From the NCBI GenBank assembly GCA_037447655.1, contig JBBHKE010002210.1:1-64000 (forward strand): 64,000 nt of DNA, written 5' to 3'. The notes below the pieces were generated by a model. That model saw only the letters and a list, made by a program, of their open reading frames with translations, was not told the origin of the DNA and made no database searches. The stretch comes from Zygnema cylindricum. Lineage: Eukaryota > Streptophyta > Zygnematophyceae > Zygnematales > Zygnemataceae. This document shows, piece after piece, positions 54,167-64,000 of the stretch. How positions within the stretch are numbered: the first letter of the stretch is position 1; the number at the start of each line of letters is the position of its first letter. Made by a program: the position numbers and the translations under genes.

Positions 54167-54703
54167 CTTCCCCCCTTTGTATACATACTCCTTAATTTTC
54201 TGATCAGCCAACTGTTGTTGCTAAATTGAACCTTTTTGGTACATCTCTATGAGAGCCACCCAAAGATTGGATGCCCTTTCTACTTGCAAATGAGGACATG
54301 CAAGTCCTTGAGTGAGATAGCGTAGGATGAAGTGCTTTGCGACCATATTGTTGAAGTCGCAAGTTTTAATATCATTCTCCTCGTTCCTCGGAATAGGTGA
54401 CATGAATGTCGAACCAGTTGCTATTGGTGTGGTCGTCTCCTTCTTCTTTCTTTTGTTCACCACCTCTCCTTCCTTTGTTTTTTAGGTTGAAGGTGGATCC
54501 TCTTTCCTGGTGAATCTGCTTCCTCCAAACCATTGAGGGACTCTAAGACTTGATGGATGCCCCAACCTTCCAGTAACTATCCCCCAAAACATTTTTTCGC
54601 ATTGAGCTCCTATCATCATACTTTCCCAGTATATGAAACAAGTTCCATTAAAGATTGGTACCCTAGAGGGTGGGCCCATAACTTGAAACACTGAGACCTC
54701 CAT
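54167..54703 (-). pseudogene. gag fragment of element G
   Basis: From the LTR ATG at 54703: MEVSVFQVMGPPSRVPIFNGTCFIYWESMMIGAQCEKMFWGIVTGRLGHPSSLRVPQWFGGSRFTRKEDPPST, a break near 54480, then KRKKKETTTPIATGSTFMSPIPRNEENDIKTCDFNNMVAKHFILRYLTQGLACPHLQVERASNLWVALIEMYQKGSIQQQQLADQKIKEYVYK. The sequence stops where the F LTR begins; both gag and LTR have TGTTGG at the joint, so the breakpoint lies in a 6-base overlap. It is closest to gag of E. No pol remains. Confidence 0.85.
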
Positions 54704-55734
54704 AAGTCCTCAGAGTAGACAGCTTCAAGAAGCCTCTAGGATAACCCTGACCCCTTTGTATTTAAGCAAGAACAACTGCCACCCTGGCAAACAAAACCTT
54801 TGAACACCTTCAACCCTGTAAAGGCAAGACTCCCCTGAGTCGATAGCAAAAAGAATCTTTGAATTTGCTCCCTTGAGCAGTAAGTTATGGAGTGTCAAAG
54901 TTGACCTTTTGTACAAAAGCTCACTGGGAGAGAGGATCCTATCTCCTAAATTTTCTAAGTCCTATATCTCTCACAAACTCTATCTACTGATGTACAGAGC
55001 CAATCAGATTACAGTTTCGTACACAAAAGTACAGCCACCGGTGTACTTTATGTACGAAAATTGTACAACATGGCCTTAATGTCGACCCATGTAATTTTCG
55101 GATTCGGTGCCGTAATCTCTGGAGATACCACGATCTAATGTAATATTGCCACGTGTCATCCGATGTGGCGATAACCACAAACCGCGGAATTCTTCTTCCG
55201 CGATCTCGGCGCTAATTCCGACCGTCCGATTAAATTAACATTTGTTCGTAGCCGTAATAAATACATGCGCGGTATTTATTTCGCTTACAAAATCAGTGCG
55301 CGGTATTGATTTCTTATCTGTACCGCAATCCGTTCTTTTACACTACCCGTTCTATGTATCCTGTAAACAATTACAGTTAAATGAATTATCTTACCTTGTA
55401 ATGTTTAATTAAATATCAAACCATATAGTACGTAACACTAGCTAAAGACTTAACGGCTAAGGCTACCAATTACTGGCTGTTTGCCGTCCGGCAGGTACCA
55501 TGATCAAATCCTGTGGCCGGCACATATCTTTTTGGTATATAAACCCCTAATATATATTTCCCGTAAACCTCAGGATAGCCTAGGTAGCCATGGCTCTAAC
55601 TTCCTCTCCAATTTCTCAATGACTGCGACAAGTTTGAGAGTTTGGAGAGAGAAGTTAGAGGTAGACTTCCTCGGCTTCTTTCTATATTTCTATTTAGACC
55701 TAGAAAATACTTTAAAGGACCATTAATTTCAACA
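54684..55734 (-). mobile_element. 5' LTR of G (1051 bp, complete)
   Basis: TGTTGAAATTAATGG...CAGTGTTTCA on the minus strand; primer-binding site to its left at 54669-54683 with one mismatch (AGTTATGGGCCCACC). tRNA-like unit near 55450-55535 (ATGATCAAATCC, then TTTTT). The hairpin at 55585-55672 has the best stem in the window: CTCTAACTTCCTCTCCAA against TTGGAGAGAGAAGTTAGAG. Confidence 0.85.
55585..55672 (-). other. Conserved LTR hairpin (type example)
   Basis: Two arms of 18-19 bases pair with one bulge around a ~35-base loop that contains CAATGACTGCGACAAGT. Equivalent hairpins occur in at least twelve LTRs of the window; the loop core CAGTGACTRCRACAAGTGTG is better conserved than the flanks. 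It lies ~70 bases inside the LTR start. Confidence 0.75.
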
Positions 55735-56017
55735 GATAAGACTTAGAAAAATTGGTAGATAGGACCCTCTCTCCCAGTGAGCTTCAATACAAAAGGTCAA
55801 CCTTGACCCTACATAACTTACTGCTCAAGGGAGCATATTCAGAGATTCTTTTTGCTATCCACTCACGAGAGTCTATCCTTCACATAGGTGAAAGTGGTCA
55901 GAGTTTTTGTTTGCTAGGGTGGCAGTAATTCTTGCTGAAACACATAGGGGTCAGGATTATCCTAGAGGCTTCTTCGAAGCTGTCCTCTTGAGGACTTATG
56001 GAGGTCTCAGAGTTTCA
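55735..56017 (+). mobile_element. 5' LTR of E, only the last 283 bases
   Basis: It begins inside the LTR at GATAAGACTTAGAAAAATTGG and ends GAGTTTCA. It matches the 3' LTR at about 61138-61421. The missing ~770 bases were replaced by the head-to-head LTR of G. Confidence 0.85.
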
Positions 56018-56690
56018 GGTTATGGGCGCACCCTCTAAGGTACCCATCTTTAATGGAATTGGCTTCATATACTAGGAAAGTATGATGATAGGAGCTCTAT
56101 GCGAGAAAAGGTTTTGGGGTATAGTGAGTGGACAAGTGGGGCGTCCATCAAGTCTTGGAGTCCCTCAAGGGTTTGGAGGAAGCAGATTCACAAGGAAAGC
56201 AGATATATTTTCAACGGAGGAGACAAAGGAAGGAGAGGTGGTGGACAAAGCAACGGAGAAGGAGACGACCTCACCAATAGCAACTAGTTCAAAATTCATG
56301 TCACCTATTCCGAGGAACGAGGAGAATGTTATTGATACTTGGGACTTCAACAAAATGGCGGCAAAGCACTTCATCCTCGGCCATCTTACTCAAGGGCTTA
56401 CATGTCCTCATTTGCAGGTAGAAAGGGCATCCGATCTTTGGATGGCTCTCATAGAGATGTACCGAGGTGGTACAATTCAGCAACAACAGTTGGCTTATCA
56501 GAAAGTTAAGAAGTATGTATACAAAGAGGGGAAGATGTTGGATTTTTGCAATGAGCTTGCTACACTCTTCATGGAGCTAGAGAGTGCGGGAAAAGATTTT
56601 AGTGAAAAAGAAAAGGTTAATTGTTTATTGATGAAGTTACCCGATGAGTTCGAGAACATAGTCAACCGTGTGTAGGACTTGCAAGACTCA
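55998..56690 (+). pseudogene. gag of element E (two stops)
   Basis: The ATG at 55998 is in the LTR: MEVSEFQVMGAPSKVPIFNG, with a TAG about 25 codons in (near 56073). It then stays open from 56082 to 56672: MMIGALCEKRFWGIVSGQVG, KHFILGHLTQGLTCPHLQVERASDLWMALIEMY, VKKYVYKEGKMLDFCNELATLFMELESAGKDFSEKEKVNCLLMKLPDEFENIVNRV, with a stop in place of the next residue. The gag core is complete otherwise and is the best representative of the autonomous gag in this window. Confidence 0.88.
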
Positions 56691-58903
56691 AGGTGGATAT
56701 AGAACTTAGTGGTAGGGATGATTCTCGTTCAGGAGAATACGATTGAGATCCGAAAGGGAGGAAAGAGTGGGCAAGCCATGGAAACTGCGACCGATTGGAT
56801 GAACAAGGATTCCTAAAAATCGGTCGGAAACTATGGGGGGAGGGAGCAGAAAAATCAGACCGACGAGTTAGGACCAAGGGCTCCCAAAGGTTTATTTCAT
56901 TTTTGTAAGAAACCGGGGCACTATATGGCAGAGTGCACTAAGCTAACCGAGCTTCGGTTAAAGGAGGGGCAGACCGGTGGAACCTAGAGAGGAAAGAAAA
57001 AGGCCCTTGTGACACAAGTACATGAGGCGGCATCGGAGGACGAGGACGATGAGCTCCTATTGGATAAGGAGTTGGAGGCCAAAATCGAGTTCGAAATTCC
57101 ACGACGGCAAAAATGTGCTTACAATGGATTGAAAGGTGAAGCAGGCTGGAATGTAGATTCAGGTGCCTCCATGCACATGTGTAAGGATAAGCACCTGTTT
57201 ACTAAGATAAGAAAGATTCCCACCATAGAGATAGAGTACGGGGATAGGAGGATAGTCACTACTACTCTTGTAGGATCGATAGATCTGAAAGTGTTAATAG
57301 AAGGAAAGGCACCTATAGTAACATTCTCTGATGTATTGTTTCTTCCGGAGCTGAACAAAAACCTCATCTCTACATCTGTATTAGATGATAAGGGTTTTTT
57401 TACTAGCACTAAGGAACGAGTCTTTACTGCTACTTTTGAGGAGGATGTCTATTTTATTGCTGATATAGGTATCCAATGGATGTTTAAGCTGATTTTAAGT
57501 AATGTAACAAAGAAACTTTATAATACTGGTGTTCATGATATTATGATGTGGCATAAGAGGCTTGGGCATGTGAATCTAGATAAGTTAAAAGAGATGAATA
57601 AAATGGGAGTGGTGGAAGGGATTCACTTCAGTGAGAGTGATAATATAAGTGATTGTAGTGGATGTGCTCAAGGTAAAACACACAGATTACCCTTTTCTAA
57701 AACAACAACCTATAAGGGAGAAAAAATTCTAGATCTAGTACTCACAGATATTTGGGGACCGGCTAAAGTGCCCTCACCGGGGGGGAAGAGATTTATGATG
57801 ATATAACTGATGATTGGTTTCGATATTCCCGGGTGTATTTTTTGGAAAACAAGTCAGAAGCTCAGGATTGTTTTAGACAATATAAAGCGTGGAGCGAAAA
57901 ACTCCATGAAACTCCAATCAAAAGAGTAAGGAGTGATAATGGTGGAGAGTATACTTCTAACCAGTTTGAGGATTTTCTGAGGGAAGATGGGGTCCAACAC
58001 CAAAAGACAGTTCCAGAAAATCCGGAACAGAATGGGGTAGCTGAAAGATTAAATAGAACACTAAGTGATAGTGCTAGAAGTATGTTGTCAGATAAAAAGA
58101 TAGGAAAAAGGTTTTGGGCAGAAGCAATGAACTGTGCTAATTACCTCAAGAATAGAGTTCTTACTTCAGCTATAAAAGATCAAACACCTTATGAGAGATG
58201 GACAGGCCGGAAACCAGACATATTTCACTTAAAGGTTTTCGACAGTCAAGTATTCAGTCTAGATAGTGATCGGTCCAATTAGAGGCTAGATCCTAAAGGA
58301 AAACCGGGATACTTATTAGGATATGATGAGGATGTTAAACGATATAGAGTTTATGATCTAAAAAGGGAAGATATAATCTTAGTAAAGCATCTAGTAGTTA
58401 TGGATGAAGGAAAGTCTGTGGATCCCTTCAAATATACGAAGTCAGTAAAAATCAGATTTGAGTCAGAAAATTCCGATGACTTTGAGCTTCCTAACTATCC
58501 AGGTTTTAGAGAAGATGACATTCTTGCAGGTACAAATCAGACCGAAAAGGACTCGGCTGTGGAAACTCCAGGGACAACTCTACCCGAAGCGGAAGACGTG
58601 GTGGAAATTGATTCGGAATCAAAGGATAGGGGAGAAGCCGAGTTTGTTCGAAAGAATCCACAAGAACCATCTATTCCGGCCTCAAATTTTGAGGGGGGGA
58701 GGAGAAGTAGCAAAAGATTGCAAGAAAAACAGGTTAATAACAAGGTAACTAAACTATCTCATCAAGATGAACCTCAAACTTATGGAGAGGCGATGACTTG
58801 TCCAGAAAGAAATCAGTGGAAGAGAGCCATCAATGAGGAGATGGCCTCAATTATGGCAGCCGATACTTGGAGCTGGTGGATTGTCCACCTAACCGAGAAC
58901 TAA
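56691..58903 (+). pseudogene. Zinc knuckle, protease, integrase of element E (frameshifted)
   Basis: The knuckle (about 56902-56944) reads FHFCKKPGHYMAEC: the first Cys is Phe. From 57009, 265 codons are open: protease VDSGASMHMC (about 57150), then HKRLGHVNLDKL, CSGCAQGKTHRLPF and LTDIWGPAKVPSPGGKRFMMI. A one-base deletion near 57805 shifts the frame. From 57833 the core resumes (RSDNGGEYTSNQF, NGVAERLNRTLSDSARSMLSDKKIGKRFWAEAMNCANYLKNRV). All three catalytic residues are present: Asp 57747-57749, Asp 57935-57937 and Glu 58043-58045. A stop near 58280 and an acidic linker (58400-58903) follow. Confidence 0.88.
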
Positions 58904-60362
58904 TCGGTTGTAAGTGGGTTTTCAAATTAAAACTGAACCCAGATAACACAATCGAGCGCTACAAGGCCCGATTAGTGGCAAAATGATCTACACAAAATGA
59001 GGGAATTGACTACGAGGAAATCTTTGCCCTGGTAGTCAGATTTCCCTCCGTCCGCATACTTCTCAGCCTGGCAGCAGCTGAAGACATGGAAGTGCACCAA
59101 ATGCAAATCAAGAGAGTCTTTTTGCATAAAGAATTGGAAGAGGAGATCTTCATGCGACAACCCGAAGGTTTTGTGGAGGAAGGAGAGGAGAATAAGGTAT
59201 GCTGGCTGATTAAATCTCTTTATGGTTTTTAACAGGCGCCTCGAGAGTGGAATAAGAAGCTTGATGAGATTTTTACTGGTTTGGGAAATATCCGGATCAG
59301 CTCAGATCACTCAATCTATGTTTTCGAAGATGAGGAAGGTTTTATATTTATTGCAATTTATGATGATTATTTGCTTGTTTTAAGTAAATCAATGGAAAAA
59401 ATTAATAAACTGAAAACCGATCTTAAGCGGAGATTTGAAATAAAGGATATGGGGGAAGCAAAATATATTTTGGGAATTCAAGTAGAGAGAGACCGAAAAA
59501 GAAAGATTATAAGATTGCCTCCAAATGAAGCAACAGGGAACATGCTTGAAAAATTTCAGATAGATAAAGCTAATGGTTGTTTAACTCCAATGGAGTTGAA
59601 GAAGGGAAGTGAGGGGAGTGAGGAAGAAAGAGTCATAGTCTTAGACAAGGAATTATCTCCTGAAGAACAGAAGTTCATGTAGACTTTTCTATACAGGCAA
59701 GTAGTGGGAAGTTTAATCTATTTTATGAATTGTACCCGGCCGGATTTAGCTGCAGCGGTAGGAGTGCTGAGTAGAAGTCTAAATGCTCCCACTAAGAGGG
59801 ACTTGGAGGCAGCTAAGAGAGTCCTTAGATATTTGGTAGGAACTAGGGATCTATGGTTGCATTTGGGTGGGGAGAATACTGACATCACTACTTGGAGTGA
59901 TGCCAGTTATGGTGATGCTCCGATGAGGAGATGCACTTCTGGATATGTATTATATGTGGGTGATGGGGCTTGCTGTTGGAGTAGCAAACAGCAAAAGGTT
60001 ATTTCTCAGTCCACCATGGAGGCTGAGTATATGGCCTCTTGCTCTACCGTAAAAGAATTGATGTGGGTCAAGTCTTTGCATGGTGAGCTTGGTCACCTTA
60101 AGAGTGGTGTGCATAATTATTTTTGTGATAATCAGGCAGCAATCGCTATTTCTGCCAATCCTAAACATCATTTTAAAGCCAAACACATGGACATCAGACT
60201 CAGCTTTGTTAGAGAGAAAGTAGAAAACAAAATAATCACTTTAGAGTACTGACCAGATAGTGAGATGGTAGCAAATATGATGACCAAACCTGTGCCTTTC
60301 CCTAAGCTAATTTTCTGCAGGGAGAAGTGTGGTTTAAAAATAAAGATTGACTAGAAAATAAG
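58904..60362 (+). pseudogene. RT and RNase H of element E (RT catalytic motif lost)
   Basis: A frameshift near 58875 precedes RT. In RT, stops occur at about 58985 and 59230. The catalytic YVDD is YDDY (59359-59370): the second essential Asp is Tyr. From 59704, 182 codons of connection and RNase H are open: GSLIYFMNCTRPDLAAAVGVLSRSL, TTWSDASYGDAPMRRCTSGYVLYVGDGACCWSSKQQ, STMEAEYMASCS and CDNQAAIAISANPKHHFKAKHMDIRLSFVREKV, with the acidic residues kept. The tail NMMTKPVPFPKLIFCREKCGLK follows a stop. Confidence 0.88.
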
Positions 60363-60367
60363 GGGAG
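60353..60367 (+). promoter_or_regulatory. Polypurine tract of E
   Basis: GAAAATAAGGGGAG directly before TGTAGAAATT. Confidence 0.75.
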
Positions 60368-61421
60368 TGTAGAAATTAATGGTTTGTTTAAAGTATTATC
60401 TAGGTCTAAATAGAAATATAGAAAGAAGCCGAGGCAGTCTACCTCTAACTTCTCTCTCCAACTCTCAAACTTGTCACAGTTAATGAGAAATATGAGAGGA
60501 AGCTAGAGCCATGGCTACCTAGGCTATCCAGAGGTTTACGAGAAATATATATTAGTTTGGGGTTTATTTACCAAAAAGATATGTGCCGGCCACAGGATTT
60601 GATCATGGTACTTGTCGGACGGCAAACTGCTGGTAACCGGTAGCCTTATCCGATAAGTCTTTAGCTAGTGTTACGTACTATATGGTTTGATATTTAATTA
60701 AACATTAAAAGGTAGGATAATTCATTTAACTGTAATTATTAACGGGATACATAGATCCGGTAATGTAAAAGTACGGATTACGGTACGGATAAGAAACCAA
60801 TATCGCGCATTTATTTCTTTAGCGAAACGAATACCGCACATGTATTTATTACGGCTACGATTAAATGTGAATTTAATCGGACAGTCGGAATTAGCGCCGA
60901 GATCGCGGAAGAAGATTTCGGCGGTTTTTGGTCATCGCCACATCAGATGACACGTGGCGGAATGACATTGGATCGCGGCATCTCCGAGGATTAAGGGAGC
61001 GAATCCGGATATACCACGTGTCGACATTTATGCCATGTCATACAGAGTTCGTACAGAAAGTACACTGGTAGCTGTACTTTTGTGTACGGAAGTGAAATCT
61101 GATTGGCTCCGTACATCAGTAGATAGTCAGTGAGAGAGATAAGACTTAGAAAAATTAGGAGATAGGATCCTCTCTCCCAGAGAGCTTTTGTACAAAAGGT
61201 CAACTTTGACCCTCCATAACTTACTGCTCAAGGGAGCAAATTTAGAGATTCTTTTTGCTATCGACTCAGGGGAGTCTTGCCTTTACAGGGCTGAAGATGG
61301 TTAGAGTTATTGTCTGCCAGGGTGGCTGTTGTTCTTGCTGAAACACAAAGGGGTCAGGGTTATCGTAGAGGCTTCTTGGAAGCTGTCCACTTCGAGGACT
61401 AATGGAGGTCTCAAAGTTTCA
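60368..61421 (+). mobile_element. 3' LTR of E, shared with mini-element H (1054 bp)
   Basis: TGTAGAAATTAATGG...AAGTTTCA. Hairpin at 60440-60520, antisense tRNA-like unit at about 60580-60665 with TGCCG/CGGCA stem, GACACGTGGC at 60949-60958, GTAC cluster at 61035-61115 and W-box pair at 61198-61211. Confidence 0.88.
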
Positions 61422-61566
61422 GAAAACAAAATAATCAGTTTAGAATATAGACCAGATAGCGAGATGGTAACAGACATGATGACCAAACCTGTGCCTTCCC
61501 CTAAGCTAATTTTGTGCAAGGAGAAGATTGGTCTGAAATTAAGGAATGACTAGAAAATAAGGGCAG
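61422..61566 (+). pseudogene. 145-bp internal relic H between two complete LTRs
   Basis: It begins directly after the LTR CA with the end of pol (ENKIISLEYRPDSEMVTDMMTKPVPSPKLILCKEKIGLKLRND) and stops after it. A purine-rich AAATAAGGGCAG precedes the next LTR. Everything from the primer-binding site to late RNase H is deleted, leaving an LTR-145 bp-LTR unit. The ORF from the LTR is out of use; no primer-binding site remains. Confidence 0.85.
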
Positions 61567-62627
61567 TGTAGAAATTTATGGTGATTTTAGTATTTTCTAG
61601 GTCTAATTTAAAATACAGAAAGAAGCCGAGGCAGTCTATCTCTAACTTCTCTCTCCAACTCTCACACTTGTCGCAGTCACTGGGAATTTGGAGTGGAAGC
61701 TAGAGCCATGGCTGCCTAGGCTATCCAGAGATTTACGGGAGATAGATTAGTTTATTTATCGATAAGTTTATTTGCTAAAAGAGTAGATGTTGAAACAAAG
61801 CTTTGATCCTCGTACCAACAAAATGATAGATAGCTGGTAGCCGGTAGTCCTAACCGTTAAGTCTAAGACTAATGATACATGATGTAGGGTTTAACATTTG
61901 TTTTAAGTATAATTACGAGGATAATTAATTTAACTACAACTATTTAACGGAGACATAGATCCAATTATGAAAATGTACGGATTAAAGGTACGAACAAGGA
62001 ACAAGTACCGCGCATTTGATTCGATAGCAAAACAAATACCGCGCAGGTATTTATTACGGCTACGATTAAATCTCCATTTAATCGGACGGCCAGAATGAAT
62101 ATCGAGATCGCGGAAGAGGATTTTGGCGGTTTTTGGTCATCGCCACATCGGATGACACGTGGCAAAAAGACATTGGATCGCGGCATCTCTGGGGATTATG
62201 GGAGCAAATCCGGATATACCACGTGTCCACATTTAGGACATGTCGTACAGTATTCGTACAGAAAGTACACCGACAGCTGTACTTTTGTGTACGAAAGAGT
62301 AATATGATTTGTTCCATACATCAGTAGATAGAGTTTTGTGGAAGAGATAGGAATTAGAAAAATTGGTAGATAGGACCCTCTCTCCCAGTGAGCTTCTGTA
62401 CAAAAAGTCAACTTTGACCCTCCATAACTCACTGCTTAGAGGAGCAAATTTAGAGATTCTTTTTGCTATTGACTTAGAGGAGTCTTCCGTTCACAGAGTT
62501 GAAGGTGGTCAGAGTTTTTGTTTGCCAAGGTGGCAGCTATTCTTGCTGAAACATAAAAGGGTCAGTGTTATCCTACAGGCTTCTTGGAAGCTATCCACTC
62601 TGAGGACTTATGGAGGTCAGAGTTTCA
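61567..62627 (+). mobile_element. LTR (1061 bp) between H and K
   Basis: TGTAGAAATTTATGG...GAGTTTCA. Hairpin at 61625-61715, decayed antisense tRNA-like unit at about 61795-61880, GACACGTGGC at 62154-62163, GTAC cluster near 62240-62295. Complete at both ends. Confidence 0.88.
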
Positions 62628-64000
62628 AACTGGATTTCTCTCTCTTTAAAGTATTTGGTAGCCAAGTTTACAGTCTAGATACGGATAAGAAAATTTAGAA
62701 ACTTGATGCTAAAGGAAAATCCGGATATTTTGTGGGATATGATGAGGATGTCAAGGGATATAGAATCTATGACTTAGCAAAGCAAGATATCATTCAAGTC
62801 AAACACCTAGTTGTCATGGATGAAGGAAAGTCAATTAACCCCTTCAAATATACCAAAAAGATAAGGATCAGGTTTGAGTCCAAAAGCGAGGAGAACTCTG
62901 TTTTTCTCGAAAGGGACATGAGTGTGATAGTGATTGCAAATTAAGGGGAGATCCTAGATGTTGGAGAGCTACCGGATATTTCACATATTCATATGGACTT
63001 TTAGGAGACAAAAGTGGAGGAACCAGACCCAACTTAAATGGATAGGAGAGACGATGAGACAGTAAGGAGAAACCAAAGACTTCCCTCTATTCCAACTTCA
63101 GAGTTAGAGGGAGGAAGAAGGAACATCAAAAGGATACAAGAGAAACAAGTTGCTCGTAACATAACTAAACTATCTCATCTTGATGAGCCTCGGTCATACT
63201 TAAAGGCACTAAACAACCTAGAAAAGTACAGATGGATTAGAGCCATAAATGATTAGATCGCTTCCATCATGGAAGCAAATATTTGGGAGCTAGTATATTG
63301 TCTTCTAGACAAAAAACCTGTTGGCTGTAAATGGGTATTTAAACTAAAACTGAACCCAGACAATACCATTGAAAGATATAAGACTCGTTTGGTAGCAAAG
63401 GGGTTCACCTAAAAGGAGAGGATTGACTATGAGGAGACAATTGCTCAAGTTGTTCGATTCCAATCAGTAAGGATTCTCCTCAGTCTAGCAGCAACGGAAA
63501 ACATGGAGATAGATCAGATGGATATTAAGACCGCCTTCCTCATTGGTGAGTTAGAGGAAGAAATCTTCATGAGGCAACCCGAGGGGTTTATGGAGAATGG
63601 GTTAGAGAGCAAAGTATGCATGCTCGTAAAGTCTTTATATGGACTTAAGCATGCTTCTCGACATTGGAATAAGAAACTAGATGAGCTTCTTACTGGTCTG
63701 GGATATATCCAAATCACCTCTGACCATTCTATCTATAAGTTTAAAGATGAGGATGGTGTGATCTTTATTGCAATTTATGTGGATGATCTGCTGGTGTTCA
63801 TTAAGTCTTTGGAAAAGATCAATAAGTTGAAGAAAGATCTTACAAGCAGATTTGACATGAAGGAATTTAGGGGAGGCAAGATATATTTTGGGAATTCAAA
63901 TGGAGAGAAATAGGGGGAAAAGGATCATTAGACTCACTCAAAAGGAAGTAACAGGAAATATGCTTGAGAAATTCCAGATGGAGAAAGAAAACAATTGTAC
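62628..64000 (+). pseudogene. pol fragment of element K (integrase tail and RT), runs off the window
   Basis: It follows the LTR end directly: integrase tail KVFGSQVYSLDTDKKI, GYFVGYDEDVKGYRIYDLAKQDIIQVKHLVVMDEGKSINPFKYTKKIRIRFESKSEEN, acidic linker, then [82 protein letters not shown] at 63776-63787, SRFDMKEF. Stops at about 62695, 62942, 63255 and 63410 and a frameshift near 63870 inactivate it. It lacks gag, protease and the integrase core: the LTR-to-integrase-tail junction is similar to the one in E1. Confidence 0.88.

Larger units (their letters stand above)
55735..61421 (+). mobile_element. Element E: near full-length, inactive Ty1/copia retrotransposon
   Basis: Partial 5' LTR, primer-binding site (56018-56032, one mismatch: GGTTATGGGCGCACC), gag, protease, integrase, RT, RNase H, polypurine tract and complete 3' LTR. 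It is closely related to element A over its whole length. Here protease and the integrase catalytic triad are intact, while RT has lost its catalytic motif. Confidence 0.9.

Noticed and set aside
1-64000. Bacterial features (operons, ribosome binding sites, CRISPR arrays)
   Set aside because: All coding content is eukaryotic LTR retrotransposon, and the tandem repeats lack the repeat-spacer pattern of CRISPR.

Overview
The window looks like a nuclear, heterochromatic stretch of a land plant or close streptophyte relative. The whole 64 kb is moderately AT-rich and packed with Ty1/copia LTR retrotransposons in every state of decay. No host cellular gene could be supported. Plant-like signs are: copia gag/pol of the plant RVT_2 type; primer-binding sites matching the anticodon half of a plant-type initiator tRNA-Met; plant-type telomere-like CCCTAAA units; and LTR motifs that resemble plant G-boxes and W-boxes. 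The species cannot be named from this evidence.

Layout. 1-3657 is a minus-strand copia remnant (E1). 3658-10736 is a fragment LTR followed by full-length but dead plus-strand element A. 10737-12346 is the tail of an unrelated LTR element (R). 12347-15110 holds LTR and integrase fragments. 15111-20690 is free of recognisable genes and carries a probable TA-flanked MITE (15491-16108). 20690-29961 is minus-strand non-autonomous element Y, interrupted by the youngest insertion, element X (21261-27195, with 5-bp TSD TAGTC and two LTRs that differ by one minisatellite unit). 29962-32864 holds an LTR, ORF relic Z and another LTR. 32865-38689 is an inverted duplication of an unrecognised coding unit (W and W'). 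38690-46013 is minus-strand element V with a solo LTR nested in its 5' LTR. 46014-49802 is a tandem repeat plus RT and element U fragments. 49803-54166 is minus-strand non-autonomous element F, whose gag is intact. 54167-64000 is a gag-only fragment G, plus-strand element E, a 145-bp mini-internal H and the partial element K running off the end.

Common design. Several families share an architecture that is visible directly. The 5' LTR carries the gag ATG, the LTR ends in CA inside gag codon 7 (or later), and the next bases, GGTTATGGGCCCACC, are both the gag codons for V-M-G-P and a primer-binding site complementary to an internal half of initiator tRNA-Met. The roughly 1-kb LTRs also share a long hairpin with a conserved loop and, just inside it, a tRNA-like unit in antisense with a B-box, a covarying T-arm and a following T-run.

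A second theme is parasitism. Elements Y, Z and F keep gag (or an acidic ORF) joined to a strongly modified relic of the RT end and RNase H, without protease, integrase or RT core, so they would depend on relatives for movement. Autonomous copies A, E, V and X all carry visible inactivating lesions.
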